A DNA stretch of 50,898 bases from Aphanothece cf. minutissima CCALA 015 (GCA_003003925.1 PVWP01000014.1:1-50898), one strand, 5' to 3'; numbered from the stretch's first letter, positions 7,955 through 16,097 are shown. A program made the numbers and translations. The notes: generated from the letters alone by a model not told the origin.

Positions 7955-8337
7955 CGCACGTGGCGGATGCCATCCACCGGGTGGTAGGCCTCTCCGGTGG
8001 TTTCTTCGTAGACGATCGCCGGCAGGCCCGTCTCGAACATGGTCTGGAGGGCCTCCTTCAGGTACGGGTTCCAGCCGCCCGTGGTGACCTTGCCGTGGCG
8101 CACCGTCCAGTCCCAGGTGCCCTGGAGATCACGGGGAATGCGACCCTCCCGGTCGCGCCGGGCCACCAGGTCCTGGGATTCGACGATGCCGACCAGGATC
8201 GGATCCTTTCCGTAGGACGGCGTCAGGCTGAGCTCGAGCCGGATGGGGTCGTCCTTCACCATCTTGAGTCGAAACCGTGGCGGCAGCTTCAGTGCCCCGA
8301 GCACAGCCGCCACGATTCGCGTTCTCTGATCCACCAT
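7951..8337 (-). CDS. Conserved hypothetical protein upstream of hrpB
   Basis: A 128-residue soluble-looking protein without membrane segments or a signal peptide. It starts MVDQRTRIVAAVLGALKLP, has mixed alpha/beta character (MVKDDPIRLELSLTPSYG, then LVGIVESQDLVARRD) and ends EAYHPVDGIRHVR. I do not recognise the family. Codon use matches its neighbours. Its TGA stop overlaps the proposed CTG start of hrpB, so the two are probably translated together, which hints at, but does not prove, a nucleic-acid-related job. Confidence 0.7.
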   Translation of the reverse strand: MVDQRTRIVAAVLGALKLPPRFRLKMVKDDPIRLELSLTPSYGKDPILVGIVESQDLVARRDREGRIPRDLQGTWDWTVRHGKVTTGGWNPYLKEALQTMFETGLPAIVYEETTGEAYHPVDGIRHVR

Positions 8338-8398
8338 CGATCTCCGCCGGTTGGCGCATTCACCTCAGGGAGCCTATTCAGCGGCCGGCCGGCTGCGC

Positions 8399-8689
8399 TC
8401 AGTTGGGATCGGTGGGGAAAGCGGGCTGTTCGTTGTCGCCGCTGAAACGCACCGTCAGCAGGTCCTCCTGGGTGAGCTGGCCGTCCGCGTCCAGGAGTTC
8501 CGGGTGGATGGTGAGGCGACCGGTGCGATCACCGACCGGGCCACCGCGCTCCGTGGAGGCGGCTCCCGCATCGCCGGGACGGGGAATGGCGCGGAACCCC
8601 TGCCCCATGACCCGGAACGCCTGCCACAGCAGCACGAGGAAACAGGCCCCGTAGACGATCGGGAAGATCTGCGAGAGGAGGGAGGTCAT
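8399..8689 (-). CDS. DUF2973-like membrane-anchored protein
   Basis: A 96-residue protein with one N-terminal transmembrane helix (IFPIVYGACFLVLLWQAF, about residues 8-25). A Gly/Pro-rich linker follows, then a short domain, TGRLTIHPELLDADGQLTQEDLLTVRF. The HPELLD...LLxVRF pattern is that of cyanobacterial DUF2973 proteins, whose function is unknown. Placement is in a leftward run of small genes; 42 bases separate it from the tiny membrane gene upstream. The family call is from memory of the motif and is moderate. Confidence 0.7.
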   Translation of the reverse strand: MTSLLSQIFPIVYGACFLVLLWQAFRVMGQGFRAIPRPGDAGAASTERGGPVGDRTGRLTIHPELLDADGQLTQEDLLTVRFSGDNEQPAFPTDPN

Positions 8690-8731
8690 GGCGCGATGGG
8701 AACCCCGCAGTCCGCGGACTTCCCCCCATCA

Positions 8732-8836
8732 TCACCCGTCTGACGGAGCGGTGGTGGTGGCCAGCATCCAGGCCCAGAGGGAGGTGCAGGCGGCTCCGAA
8801 GGCGAGAAAGGCCAGCAGCAGGCGGCTTGTGTCCAT
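8732..8836 (-). CDS. 34-residue single-helix membrane protein
   Basis: A very short gene with ATG at 8836 and TGA at 8734-8732. The product begins [21 protein letters not shown] and ends TTTAPSDG, one hydrophobic helix (about residues 5-26) with polar ends. Size and form resemble small photosynthetic or respiratory complex subunits, but the sequence matches none I know (not PetL, PetM, PetN, PsaM or PsbN). An AT-rich spacer with TATGAT (8864-8859 on this strand) lies just upstream and could be its -10 element. Coding status rests on composition, a clean helix and the promoter-like spacer. Confidence 0.5.
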   Translation of the reverse strand: MDTSRLLLAFLAFGAACTSLWAWMLATTTAPSDG

Positions 8837-8941
8837 GACCCGATAAAAAACTTTACAAATCATAGCCGGTCAGGCCGGTTTGCCTCCCCTTTCTCGTTCC
8901 CGGGGACTTGCCTACGGTTTTTCCATCTGAGCTTCTTCACG
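8837..8941. promoter_or_regulatory. AT-rich divergent promoter region before the HtrA protease
   Basis: This spacer contains the most AT-rich stretch nearby, CGATAAAAAACTTTACAAAT (8841-8860), in an otherwise very GC-rich segment. On the minus strand TATGAT (8864-8859) is a good -10 hexamer for the 34-residue gene. TTTACAAA (from 8852) resembles one half of the RpaB-binding HLR1 element; a second half at 10-base spacing is not seen. The start point for the protease gene cannot be set from sequence alone. Confidence 0.35.
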
Positions 8942-10099
8942 ATGCGTTCCTCCCGCGTTCTTGCCGCGGCCGCCGCCGGGCTGGCCACGGTCACGGCGGC
9001 GGCCACCGCCACGGTCACGGCCACCACGGCCCTCGTCAGCCCGACCCTCACCTCCCCCGGACTGGCCCAGCCCGCCGCGGCCGTGCTCGGGCGGCAATCC
9101 TTCGTGGCGGCGGCGATCCGTCGGGCGGGCCCGGCGGTGGTCACCATCGACACCGAACGCACCGTGCAGTCGGCCGCCACCGGCGGCCTGCCCCGGGGCC
9201 TGCTGAACGACCCCCTGTTCCGTCAGTTCTTCGGCATTCCCCAGCAGGGGGCCCCCTCCCGGCGCACCGAACGGGGTCAGGGCAGCGGGGTGATCCTGCA
9301 GTCCGACGGGCTGGTGCTCACCAACGCCCACGTGGTGGACCAGATCGACCGGGTGACCGTGGGTCTCGAGAACGGCCGGCGCTACGAGGGGCGGGTCGTG
9401 GGTCTCGACAAGCTCACCGACCTGGCGGTGGTGCGGCTGGTGGGGGCGGGGCCCTGGCCGGTGGCCCCCCTGGGCAACTCCGATGCCCTTCAGGTGGGCG
9501 ACTGGGCGATCGCGGTGGGGAACCCCTTCGGCCTCGACAACACCGTCACCCTGGGGATCATCAGCAGCCTCAACCGCAACGCCAGCAAGCTCGGCATCAC
9601 CGACAAGCGGCTGGATCTGATCCAGACCGACGCTGCCATCAACCCGGGCAACTCCGGTGGGCCGCTGCTGAACGCCGACGGCGAGGTGGTGGGCATCAAC
9701 ACCCTGGTGCGCTCGGGGCCGGGGGCCGGCCTGGGCTTCGCCATTCCGATCAACCGTGCCCGCGGCATCGTCAATCAACTGGTGGCCACCGGCCGGGCCA
9801 CCCACCCCATGATCGGCGTGGGGCTCGATGAGGTGCGGGCGGGAAGCGGCTCCGGCGTTTCCCAGGGAGCGGTGGTGGTTTCCGTTCAGCCCAATGGACC
9901 GGCGGATCGGGGCGGTCTGAGGACCGGTGATGTGATCGTCGCGGCCCAGGGAGCCGCGGTGAGGGACCCGTCCCAGGTGATCAATGCCGTCGAGCGGGCC
10001 GGGGTGGGGGGAACGCTCAATCTGACGGTGAACCGTCAGGGGGCGACGGTCAACCTGCGGCTCATCCCTGGCGACATGGCCCTGCTGCGTCAGGGATGA
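8942..10099 (+). CDS. HtrA/Deg-family serine protease (HhoA/DegQ-like), exported
   Basis: A 385-residue trypsin-like protease with one PDZ domain. Residues 1-47 form a long Ala/Thr-rich export signal. The catalytic triad is visible: His130 in [11 protein letters not shown], Asp160 in LTDLAVVRL and Ser238 in NPGNSGGPL. The PDZ domain starts near residue 290 ([12 protein letters not shown], then [18 protein letters not shown]). Cyanobacterial HtrA, HhoA and HhoB act in the periplasm, lumen or cell envelope, degrading damaged proteins under light and heat stress. Paralogues cannot be told apart here, so no symbol is given. It is monocistronic, with divergent small genes upstream. Confidence 0.95.
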   Translation: MRSSRVLAAAAAGLATVTAAATATVTATTALVSPTLTSPGLAQPAAAVLGRQSFVAAAIRRAGPAVVTIDTERTVQSAATGGLPRGLLNDPLFRQFFGIPQQGAPSRRTERGQGSGVILQSDGLVLTNAHVVDQIDRVTVGLENGRRYEGRVVGLDKLTDLAVVRLVGAGPWPVAPLGNSDALQVGDWAIAVGNPFGLDNTVTLGIISSLNRNASKLGITDKRLDLIQTDAAINPGNSGGPLLNADGEVVGINTLVRSGPGAGLGFAIPINRARGIVNQLVATGRATHPMIGVGLDEVRAGSGSGVSQGAVVVSVQPNGPADRGGLRTGDVIVAAQGAAVRDPSQVINAVERAGVGGTLNLTVNRQGATVNLRLIPGDMALLRQG

Positions 10100-10145
10100 G
10101 GAAGAGGCCCGGGCTCGCCCTCAACAGGAGGCGCGAGCTCGGCTC

Positions 10146-10415
10146 TCACAGGACATCCATGCCCCCCTTGCTGCTGTCGGGACGGAGCGCGTCAAGCAGG
10201 CCGGCGTCCATCGTGAGCTCGGCGCCGAATCGGGCGGGAGACCCCAGCTGCTGGCGCATGACCCACTGGGTGGCCGCCTTCTGGCTCTGCCAGGCCTGCA
10301 GCAGCTGTTTGGCCAGACCCCGCAGAACCTGGGGGTCGCCCGTGGCGTCGATGGCCCGGGTCATGCGCTCCAGCTCGAATTTCTGACCGAGGCTGAGGGC
10401 GAGGGGTTCGGACAT
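10146..10415 (-). CDS. Conserved small helical protein
   Basis: An 89-residue protein predicted mostly alpha-helical: LSLGQKFELERMTRAIDA, then LRGLAKQLLQAWQSQKAAT and QWVMRQQL. It has no membrane segment, signal or Cys. The look, amphipathic helices with many Gln and Leu, suggests a protein-binding adaptor. It is not NblA, which is shorter and lacks this pattern. I do not recognise the family. ATG at 10415; the 248 bases upstream hold no gene I can support apart from a short tandem repeat. Confidence 0.65.
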   Translation of the reverse strand: MSEPLALSLGQKFELERMTRAIDATGDPQVLRGLAKQLLQAWQSQKAATQWVMRQQLGSPARFGAELTMDAGLLDALRPDSSKGGMDVL

Positions 10416-10607
10416 GGTGGGCTGTGCGATGGGGCGTTTCTGACCGGCCCAAAGCTACGAACTGTTTCAAGATGCCACGTAGCGGCTGTTACAGGGCCTG
10501 CGCCATGGTCAGGAAATCCGCTCAACCCCCGCTTCTGGCCCGGTCCCTCTGGCGCAGGGCCGGGAAGGGCGCTACGGAGGACGCCCATCCTGGCCCCGAC
10601 CTGTGGC

Positions 10608-10652
10608 GGCCCTGCCCTGAGAAGCCCTGCTCTCGGAGGCCCTGCCCCGGAG
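10608..10652. repeat. Imperfect 15-base tandem repeat, three units
   Basis: Three adjacent units (GGCCCTGCCCTGAGA, AGCCCTGCTCTCGGA, GGCCCTGCCCCGGAG) followed by a partial GCCC lie just past the stop of the twin-CX3C gene. Units agree at most positions. It may be a slippage product or part of a 3' structure; no coding frame explains it. Confidence 0.55.
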
Positions 10653-10663
10653 GCCCAGTTGCG

Positions 10664-10828
10664 TCAGTGGCGCTCGCGCAGCTCTTCCACGCAGCGGGTG
10701 ACGCATTCACCGTCCTCCAGGGAGCAGGTGGTGATGCACTCGAAGTACACCTCCATGGCATCGCTGGTGCCGGAGGTCTCTTCGCGCTCCGCAGTCCAAC
10801 CGTCGGTGACGACGTTCTGGATGGTCAT
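10664..10828 (-). CDS. 54-residue twin-CX3C peptide
   Basis: A small acidic protein with ATG at 10828 and TGA at 10666-10664. Four cysteines lie at 31, 35, 42 and 46, in the pattern C-x3-C-x6-C-x3-C (ECITTCSLEDGECVTRCVEE). Two CX3C motifs one helical turn apart suggest a helical hairpin closed by two disulfides, or a metal or thiol switch. The N-terminal half (MTIQNVVTDGWTAEREE) is polar, with no export signal, so redox sensing in the cytosol is plausible. There is a faint likeness to the C-terminal Cys hairpin of CP12, but the CP12 binding motif is absent. I infer it is real from composition and Cys spacing. Confidence 0.65.
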   Translation of the reverse strand: MTIQNVVTDGWTAEREETSGTSDAMEVYFECITTCSLEDGECVTRCVEELRERH

Positions 10829-10953
10829 CGCTGCTCCTGGATGGGTGACCCTGTCAGCCTATGCACACAGAAACGCCCACACCAGAGAAATGAGTCTTCC
10901 TGCCTAGGCAACCATGAAGTTGTATTTTGCGCCGCGCCGATGACGGCACCGCG

Positions 10954-12711
10954 TCAGCGGCCGGTCTTCCCTGCCGCTTTCCCCCCGGACGCTCCGCCGG
11001 CCTTGCCGGCGGCCTTGGCCTTCTGCTTCTGCCGCTGTTCCTCCCGTCTGGCGGCGAGGCGGCGCTCCTCCTCCAGCCGCTCGTTCTCCAGCGCCTCTTC
11101 CCGTTTCTTCTCCTGGTAGTAGGCGTAGTCACCGCGGTAGAGCACCAGTTCGCCGTCGCGCACCTCGACGATCCGGTTGGCCACCCGGCCGATGAAGAAG
11201 CGGTCGTGGGAGACCAGCAGAGCCGCGCCCTCGTAGGCCATCAACGCCTCTTCGAGCATCTGCTTGGCGGGAATGTCGAGGTGGTTGGTGGGCTCATCGA
11301 GCACCAGCAGGTTGCAGGGGGTGAGCAGCATCAGGGCCAGGGCCAGTCGCGCCTTCTCCCCGCCGCTCAGCTTCTCCACCGGCTTGAACACCGTGTCGTT
11401 GCTGAAGCCGAAGCTGCCCAGAAGGGAGCGCACCTGGGTCTGGGTCCAGTCGGGCACGGCCTCGAAGAGGGTGTCGATCACCGTCTTGGCCAGGTCCAGG
11501 GCTTCCGCCTGGTTCTGCTCGAAGTAACCGGCCACCACGTGGTGTTCCCCCAGGCCGGCCTGGCCCTCGAGGGGCATCTCGTAGCCCATCACCAGCCGCA
11601 GCAGGGTGGACTTGCCGGCGCCGTTCGGGCCGACGAAGGCGATCCGGTCGCCCCGCTCCACCTCCAGGTTCGCCCCCAGGAAGAGGATCTGGTCGTCGTA
11701 GCCGTGGGTGAGGTTCTCGATCGAGGCCACCACCCGGCCGGAGCGCGGGGCGGGGGGGAAGGCGAAACGCGGCCCGCCCACCGATTCCAGCGGCGCCTCG
11801 ATCCGCTCCACCTTCTCCAGCAGCTTCTCGCGGCTCTTGGCCTGGGTGCTGCGGGTGGCGCTGGCCCGGAAGCGGTCGATGTAGGCCTGCTGGCTGCTCA
11901 GTTCCTTCTGCTGGCGCTCGTAGGCCGCCTGGCCGGCCTCCCGCTCCAGGGCCTTCTGCTCGAGGTGCTGGCTGTAGTTGCCCAGGTAGGTGCGGGAGAC
12001 GCCCCGCTCCGTCTCGACGATCTGGTTGCAGACCCGGTCGAGGAAGGCCCGGTCGTGGCTGATCACCACCAGGGGAACCGTCTGATCCACCAGGTAGGTC
12101 TCCAGCCACTGGATCGTTTCGACGTCGAGGTGGTTGGTCGGTTCGTCGAGAAGCAGCAGATCCGGCTCCTGCAGCAGGATCTTGCCCAGGGCGATGCGCA
12201 TCTGCCAGCCCCCCGAGTAGTCGCCCACCGCCCGCTCGGCCGACTCCGGCGTGAAGCCGATGCTGGGCAGCAGCTTGTCGATGCGGGCATCGAGTTCGTA
12301 GCCGTGCAGCGCCTCGAAGCGGCTCTGCAGCTGGCCGAGTTCGTCGATCAGGCGATCGAGCAGGGCCGGATCGGCGGCGGCCTCCTCGCTGGCCATCGCG
12401 TCCTCCACCTGGCGCTGGCGGTTGAGCACCTGGGCCGCCTCCCCGAAGGCCTGGAACAGTTCCTGGCGGACGCTGCGGGCGGGGTCGACGTCGAACTCCT
12501 GCTGCAGATAGGCGATGCGGGGATCCCCCTGGCGGACCACCTGGCCGCTGGTCGGCTCCTCCAGCCCGGCGATGATGCGCATCTGGGTGGATTTGCCGGC
12601 CCCGTTGACCCCCACCAGGCCGATCCGGTCCCCGGCCTTCACCTCCCAGGTGATGTCCTTGAGCACCTCACCGGTGGGATAGATCTTGCCGATGCGTTCG
12701 AGGCGCAGCAC
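10954..12711 (-). CDS. ABC-F family ATPase
   Basis: A soluble tandem ABC ATPase of about 585 residues. The first nucleotide-binding domain has GVNGAGKST (34-42), signature [12 protein letters not shown] and [12 protein letters not shown] charged linker follows, and the second domain has [24 protein letters not shown] and [11 protein letters not shown]. The C-terminus is a Lys/Ala/Gly-rich tail typical of Uup/EttA-like proteins. ABC-F proteins without membrane domains act on ribosomes to relieve stalls or tune initiation. I prefer GTG 12711 ([15 protein letters not shown]), because homologues start at this point. An ATG at 12804 is in frame but would overlap the start of the divergent gene. 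The exact ABC-F subtype is not set. Confidence 0.9.
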   Translation of the reverse strand: MLRLERIGKIYPTGEVLKDITWEVKAGDRIGLVGVNGAGKSTQMRIIAGLEEPTSGQVVRQGDPRIAYLQQEFDVDPARSVRQELFQAFGEAAQVLNRQRQVEDAMASEEAAADPALLDRLIDELGQLQSRFEALHGYELDARIDKLLPSIGFTPESAERAVGDYSGGWQMRIALGKILLQEPDLLLLDEPTNHLDVETIQWLETYLVDQTVPLVVISHDRAFLDRVCNQIVETERGVSRTYLGNYSQHLEQKALEREAGQAAYERQQKELSSQQAYIDRFRASATRSTQAKSREKLLEKVERIEAPLESVGGPRFAFPPAPRSGRVVASIENLTHGYDDQILFLGANLEVERGDRIAFVGPNGAGKSTLLRLVMGYEMPLEGQAGLGEHHVVAGYFEQNQAEALDLAKTVIDTLFEAVPDWTQTQVRSLLGSFGFSNDTVFKPVEKLSGGEKARLALALMLLTPCNLLVLDEPTNHLDIPAKQMLEEALMAYEGAALLVSHDRFFIGRVANRIVEVRDGELVLYRGDYAYYQEKKREEALENERLEEERRLAARREEQRQKQKAKAAGKAGGASGGKAAGKTGR

Positions 12712-12796
12712 GGAGCGGAAGGCGGTCGCGGTGAGCGCATCATCCCCTGTCGGGGCGTCCTGCAGACTGTCCAACGGGTCCGGTCGCGTCGTCAGG

Positions 12797-13123
12797 ATGA
12801 TCAAGCGCCTTGAGCAGATCGCCGCCCTGGTGGTGGCGGCGGGCCTGGCGCTGACGAGCTACTGGCTGTTCTTCAGCTGGGCCCAGGGCGGTGGATCCCA
12901 GCGTCGGGAACAACCCCGCCGCCCCCCGCAGGAGGGCCTCCGCTCCCCGGCCTCAGAGTCCGCCCCGGGCCTTGATCAGCCACTGCTTGGTGGCGCCGTC
13001 ATCGAGGCCGGCCAGATGGGCCTTCACCTCCTCCGGGCTGACCGGCAGGCCCTCCTGCTCGCCGAGGGCGACGATCCTGCGCAGGGCACCGCTGGGGTCC
13101 TGAAGGGCCTGGCGGAACAGTGA
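12797..13123 (+). CDS. Small membrane protein with an N-terminal helix, 3' half antisense to a neighbour
   Basis: Starts ATG 12797 with MIKRLEQIAALVVAAGLALTS and YWLFFSWAQGG, a convincing transmembrane helix after a basic start. After about residue 45 the reading frame runs antisense to the leftward gene 12953-13219 until the stop at 13121-13123, giving 108 residues. The first part looks like a real small membrane protein; the rest has no recognisable feature and may be an extension caused by a lost stop. It is divergent from the ABC-F gene, 85 bases away. Confidence covers only the N-terminal part. Confidence 0.42.
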   Translation: MIKRLEQIAALVVAAGLALTSYWLFFSWAQGGGSQRREQPRRPPQEGLRSPASESAPGLDQPLLGGAVIEAGQMGLHLLRADRQALLLAEGDDPAQGTAGVLKGLAEQ

Positions 13124-13219
13124 CTGTGTGAGCTCCACGTCGTTGCTGATGCGTCCGTAGAGCTCCGCTGCGTTGCCAGTGGTGTTGCCAGTGGCGTGGT
13201 CGGTGGCGTTGCTGGTCAT
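12953..13219 (-). CDS. Nif11-like domain protein
   Basis: An 88-residue protein. After a Thr/Asn/Gly-rich start it has a compact helical domain, LYGRISNDVELTQSLFRQAL, then LRRIVALGEQEGLPVSPEEVKAHL. This follows the pattern of Nif11-type domains: a helix, xxALGxxxGxP, then a second helix. It ends WLIKARGGL. Nif11 domains occur as leader regions of peptide natural products in picocyanobacteria and also as stand-alone proteins of unknown role. There is no core peptide after the Gly-Gly here, and no modifying enzyme nearby, so a stand-alone protein is more likely. Assignment rests on pattern only. Confidence 0.65.
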   Translation of the reverse strand: MTSNATDHATGNTTGNAAELYGRISNDVELTQSLFRQALQDPSGALRRIVALGEQEGLPVSPEEVKAHLAGLDDGATKQWLIKARGGL

Positions 13220-13270
13220 CCTGGCCGGGATTCTTCCCTGACCTTATGGGCACGGGGCCGTGGGCGCAGC

Positions 13271-13293
13271 CCCTCACGGGGGGTTCGTGAGGG
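13271..13293 (-). other. Hairpin between two leftward small genes
   Basis: CCCTCACG (13271-13278) pairs with CGTGAGGG (13286-13293) around a 7-base loop. It lies 15 bases past the stop of the gene at 13309 and before the start at 13219. No T run follows on the minus strand, so it is a poor intrinsic terminator and may instead protect or regulate the message. Confidence 0.4.
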
Positions 13294-13308
13294 ACGGTGC
13301 GCGGCGGA

Positions 13309-13617
13309 TCAGGCGGCGCGCGGACTGGTGTCCTCCTCGGCTCCGCTGGCGGAGGCGTCCTCCATGCTGCGGGCATCGAGGCAGAGCACCTTGCGCAGCT
13401 GGGCGTAGTTGGCGGCCAGGGACTGGCGCCCCTCCTGCTGGGCACCGAACTCGGCCCGCTGCAGCACATGGTGCAGGTGGGTGAGCAGGTAGGTGCTGAT
13501 CACGGCCGACACCAGCACATCGCTGCGTTCCGCCGTGCTGCGCCGCCGGCTCTGGCGGGTCTTGGGCTGCAGGGGTGTCTCGGAACCGGTCGGACGGGAC
13601 TGGGTGGAGCGGGCCAT
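13309..13617 (-). CDS. Conserved hypothetical protein with helical core
   Basis: A 102-residue protein. A basic, Ser/Arg-rich N-terminus (MARSTQSRPTGSE and QSRRRSTAERSD) is followed by a helical region, DVLVSAVISTYLLTHLHHVLQ, and then LAANYAQLRKVLCLDARSM. The tail is acidic. There is no signal peptide and the hydrophobic stretch is too short and His-rich to be a clear membrane helix. I do not recognise a family. The basic start could bind nucleic acid or membrane surface, which is only inference. It faces away from the ribbon-helix-helix gene across a 223-base spacer that I cannot assign further. Confidence 0.6.
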   Translation of the reverse strand: MARSTQSRPTGSETPLQPKTRQSRRRSTAERSDVLVSAVISTYLLTHLHHVLQRAEFGAQQEGRQSLAANYAQLRKVLCLDARSMEDASASGAEEDTSPRAA

Positions 13618-13840
13618 GGCGGAAGCGGCCGGTGGGCCGTCGGAGGGGACGGGGTGGGGGCGGGAGCGTGGAACTGGTGGGCCTGGGTCTGGGTGAGGGG
13701 CCTGGCTGAAGGGGATCCCGTGGGGGCGGGAAGGTCCACAACCCTACTTTTGGATACTACCCATGACGGTCACTGTACACTTTTTCCTATCCCGCCGGAT
13801 CCCAGCGGCACCCTCTCTTCGGCCCCCACCCAGAGGCACC

Positions 13841-14173
13841 GTGCCCACCCGTCAGACCTCCTCCAGCGGCAAGCCCAAGTCGCCGCGGATCCAGGTCGTC
13901 CTGCCGGAGGAGCTCTGCGCCCGGCTGGCCGCCCTGGCGGAGAGCGAGTCGCGCACGGTCAGCAACATGGCCAAGGTGCTGATCCAGCAGGGGGTGGAAC
14001 GGCTGGAGCGGCAGCGGCCTCCCGAACCGGCCGCGGCCCCCTATCCGCTCGGGCCCGCCGTCGCCGCCGATCGCTTCCGCCGCGAACTCGAGCAACAGGA
14101 GCAGGCCGGCACCCGGCGGCTGCGGGGGGCACCGCGCCGACTGCGCCTGCGCCAGCCCCCCTCATCCCCCTGA
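13841..14173 (+). CDS. Ribbon-helix-helix DNA-binding protein
   Basis: A 110-residue protein from GTG 13841. Residues about 14-50 carry a CopG/Arc-like ribbon-helix-helix fold: beta strand PRIQVVLPEEL, helix ARLAALAESE, turn SRTVSNMAK and helix VLIQQGVERLE. The C-terminal half is Pro/Arg-rich and basic. Such proteins are dimeric repressors or antitoxins. No toxin gene follows; the next gene is convergent anmK, overlapping by 12 bases. A longer start at 13763 exists but adds a Pro-rich run unlike the family. The spacer upstream holds AT-rich TACACTTTTTCC near 13775-13787, possibly promoter. Confidence 0.75.
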   Translation: MPTRQTSSSGKPKSPRIQVVLPEELCARLAALAESESRTVSNMAKVLIQQGVERLERQRPPEPAAAPYPLGPAVAADRFRRELEQQEQAGTRRLRGAPRRLRLRQPPSSP

Positions 14174-15307
14174 CGGGGGCGGCAGGGCCATCACCCCCAG
14201 CACGGCGGGCCGCCGGGCTCCGGTGACCGAGGGCAGGGACCCCGGATGGCCGCGGTGCCGCCACCAGGCCAGCAGGGCGAAGGCCAGGGCCTCCCGCTGG
14301 TCGTCGGCGATGCCCTGGGTGGCCAGGGGCAGCACCGCGGTGCCGTGGCAACGCTGGCGCAGCTGCTCCATCAGGAAGCCGTTGCGGGTGCCTCCGCCGG
14401 CCACCAGCAGTTCCAGGGGCCGGGGTCGGGGGGGGCGGGCCAGATCCTGGGCCACCACCGCCGCACTGAAGGCCGTCAGGGTGGCCAGGGCATCGGCCGG
14501 ATCCATCCCGTCGCCGAGCTCGTCCAGGCGCCGCTCCAGGTCGGCGGCCCCGAACAGCTCCCGGCCGGTGGACTTGGGCGGCGCGGCCTGAACGTAGGGC
14601 TCCCTGAGCCACTGCTGCAGCCGCCACTCGTCGATGCGGCCCCGCCGCGCCCAGGCCCCATTGGCATCGAAGCCCAGGCGACCGCCGCTGAAGCGGGCCA
14701 CCGCCAGATCCAGGAGCGTGTTGGCCGGGCCGCAGTCCCAGCCCAGCACCGGCGCCTGCCGATCAGGACCGGTGGTGGGAGGCAGCAGGGTGAGGTTGGC
14801 GATGCCCCCCAGGTTGAGCAGGGCCCGCCAGCCGCCGATCCTGCCCAGCAGGGCGGCGTCGGTGGCCGGCACCAGGGGGGCGCCATGGCCGCCCAGAGCC
14901 AGATCGATGCTGCGGAAGTCGAACACCACCGGCGTCCCCAGCAGCTCCGCCAGCAGCGGCCCCTGCAGCAGCTGCCAGCTGGCCCCGCGGCGCTCCGTTT
15001 CCGGCGGGCGGTGCCAGAGGGTCTGGCCGTGGCAACCCACCAGCTCGGCCCGGCCCTCCGGATCGCAGGCGCGGGCGGCCAGGGCCTGGTGCTCGGTGAG
15101 CTCCTCGGCCAGGTCCAGCAGGGCGGCGGCGTTCTGGGGAACCCCCTGACCCACGGCCACGAGCCGCTGGCGCAGTCCGGCTGGGTAGGGGGTGTGGGCA
15201 CTGGCGAGGATGCGCCAGCGCGGCCGGGCCGGGCGACCCTTCAGGCTCACCAGCACCGCATCGATGCCGTCGGCGCTGGTGCCGCTCATCAGCCCCAGCA
15301 CCCGCAT
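14162..15307 (-). CDS. anmK: Anhydro-N-acetylmuramic acid kinase
   Basis: A 381-residue kinase of the AnmK family. The N-terminal phosphate-binding loop is MRVLGLMSGTSADGIDAVLV. Further family blocks are VGCHGQTLWHRPP, VVFDFRSIDLALGGHGAPLVP, LLNLGGIANLTLLP, GWDCGPANTLLD and LLVAGGGTRNGFLM. It cleaves and phosphorylates 1,6-anhydro-MurNAc to MurNAc-6-phosphate, recycling cell-wall fragments. The ATG at 15307 fits homologues; a start five codons earlier is possible. It is the last gene of the leftward operon that carries KtrA and KtrB, 20 bases after ktrA, and its end overlaps the convergent ribbon-helix-helix gene. Confidence 0.94.
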   Translation of the reverse strand: MRVLGLMSGTSADGIDAVLVSLKGRPARPRWRILASAHTPYPAGLRQRLVAVGQGVPQNAAALLDLAEELTEHQALAARACDPEGRAELVGCHGQTLWHRPPETERRGASWQLLQGPLLAELLGTPVVFDFRSIDLALGGHGAPLVPATDAALLGRIGGWRALLNLGGIANLTLLPPTTGPDRQAPVLGWDCGPANTLLDLAVARFSGGRLGFDANGAWARRGRIDEWRLQQWLREPYVQAAPPKSTGRELFGAADLERRLDELGDGMDPADALATLTAFSAAVVAQDLARPPRPRPLELLVAGGGTRNGFLMEQLRQRCHGTAVLPLATQGIADDQREALAFALLAWWRHRGHPGSLPSVTGARRPAVLGVMALPPPSGG

Positions 15308-15327
15308 GGCTGTGCTTCGCAAGGCAA

Positions 15328-16032
15328 TCAGTGGGAAGGCAGGGCCTCGAGGGCCTCGCTGCTGCCCATCACCACCAGCAGCTCAGAGGCGTTGAGCACA
15401 TGGGAGGCGGGCGGGTTGACCGTGAGCTGGTTGGCGGGGCCCGCCGCCAGCACGCTGACGTTGTAGTTCTTGCGCAGGTTCAGATCCCGCAGCGACTGGC
15501 CGACGAAGGAGCCGGGCACCTTGATCTCCTCGATGCTGTTGCGGTCGTCGAGCCGCAGCCGCTCCAGCAGGTTGGGCCGGACCAGCTCCATGCCCAGGCG
15601 GGTCCCCTGCATCTTCGAGGGGAAGACCACCTTGTCGGCGCCGACGCGGCGCAGCATCTTCTCGTGCAGATCGCTGGTGGCCCGTGCGATCACCTGCCGG
15701 ACCCGGCTGCCTTCGCCGTCCTTGACGATCAGGGTGGCCGTGATGCTGGCGCCGATCGGTTCGCTGATCGCCACCACCACCGTGCCCACGTCCAGGGCGC
15801 CGGCGGCCCTCAGGGCCTCCTCATCGGTGCAGTCCACCACGCGGGCCTCCATGGCCGGATCCATCTGGCGGAGCTCATCGATGGCCCGCTGGCTGTTGTC
15901 GATCGCCAGCACCTCGGCCCCGTGGCGCAGGAGCTCCTTGCACACGGCACTGCCGAAACGGCCGACGCCGATCACGGCGTAGCTGTTGGAGGTGTCGGTC
16001 TCGCTCCCCTGCCACTGCCACCACTGATTCAT
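15328..16032 (-). CDS. ktrA: KtrA/TrkA-type K+ channel regulatory subunit
   Basis: A 234-residue RCK protein. The N-terminal Rossmann fold has AVIGVGRFGSAV (GxGxxG at 22-27) and Asp45 at the end of the second strand (VLAIDNSQ), which favours NAD(H)-type binding. The C-terminal RCK_C/TrkA_C domain covers about 150-230 (SIEEIKVPGSFVGQSLRDL). KtrA rings gate the KtrB channel in response to ATP, ADP and other ligands. It lies 65 bases downstream of ktrB on the same strand, the expected partner. Confidence 0.92.
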   Translation of the reverse strand: MNQWWQWQGSETDTSNSYAVIGVGRFGSAVCKELLRHGAEVLAIDNSQRAIDELRQMDPAMEARVVDCTDEEALRAAGALDVGTVVVAISEPIGASITATLIVKDGEGSRVRQVIARATSDLHEKMLRRVGADKVVFPSKMQGTRLGMELVRPNLLERLRLDDRNSIEEIKVPGSFVGQSLRDLNLRKNYNVSVLAAGPANQLTVNPPASHVLNASELLVVMGSSEALEALPSH

Positions 16033-16097
16033 GAGGACGACGGTTTCATGGGGATGAGGTTGTCAGGGCATGGGCCGCGGATCGATGGAGCCCGGGC

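Noticed and set aside
5879..7987. 702-residue plus-strand frame antisense to hrpB
   Set aside because: Its composition (Gln, Gly, His and Ala rich, no domain) is that of a mirror frame of a GC-rich gene; the minus strand carries all helicase motifs.
10927..12813. 628-residue plus-strand frame opposite the ABC-F gene
   Set aside because: Antisense shadow; both Walker A and both ABC signature motifs are on the minus strand.
13841..14173. Ribbon-helix-helix protein as antitoxin of a toxin-antitoxin pair
   Set aside because: No small toxin-like gene lies next to it; the neighbours are a divergent helical protein and convergent anmK.
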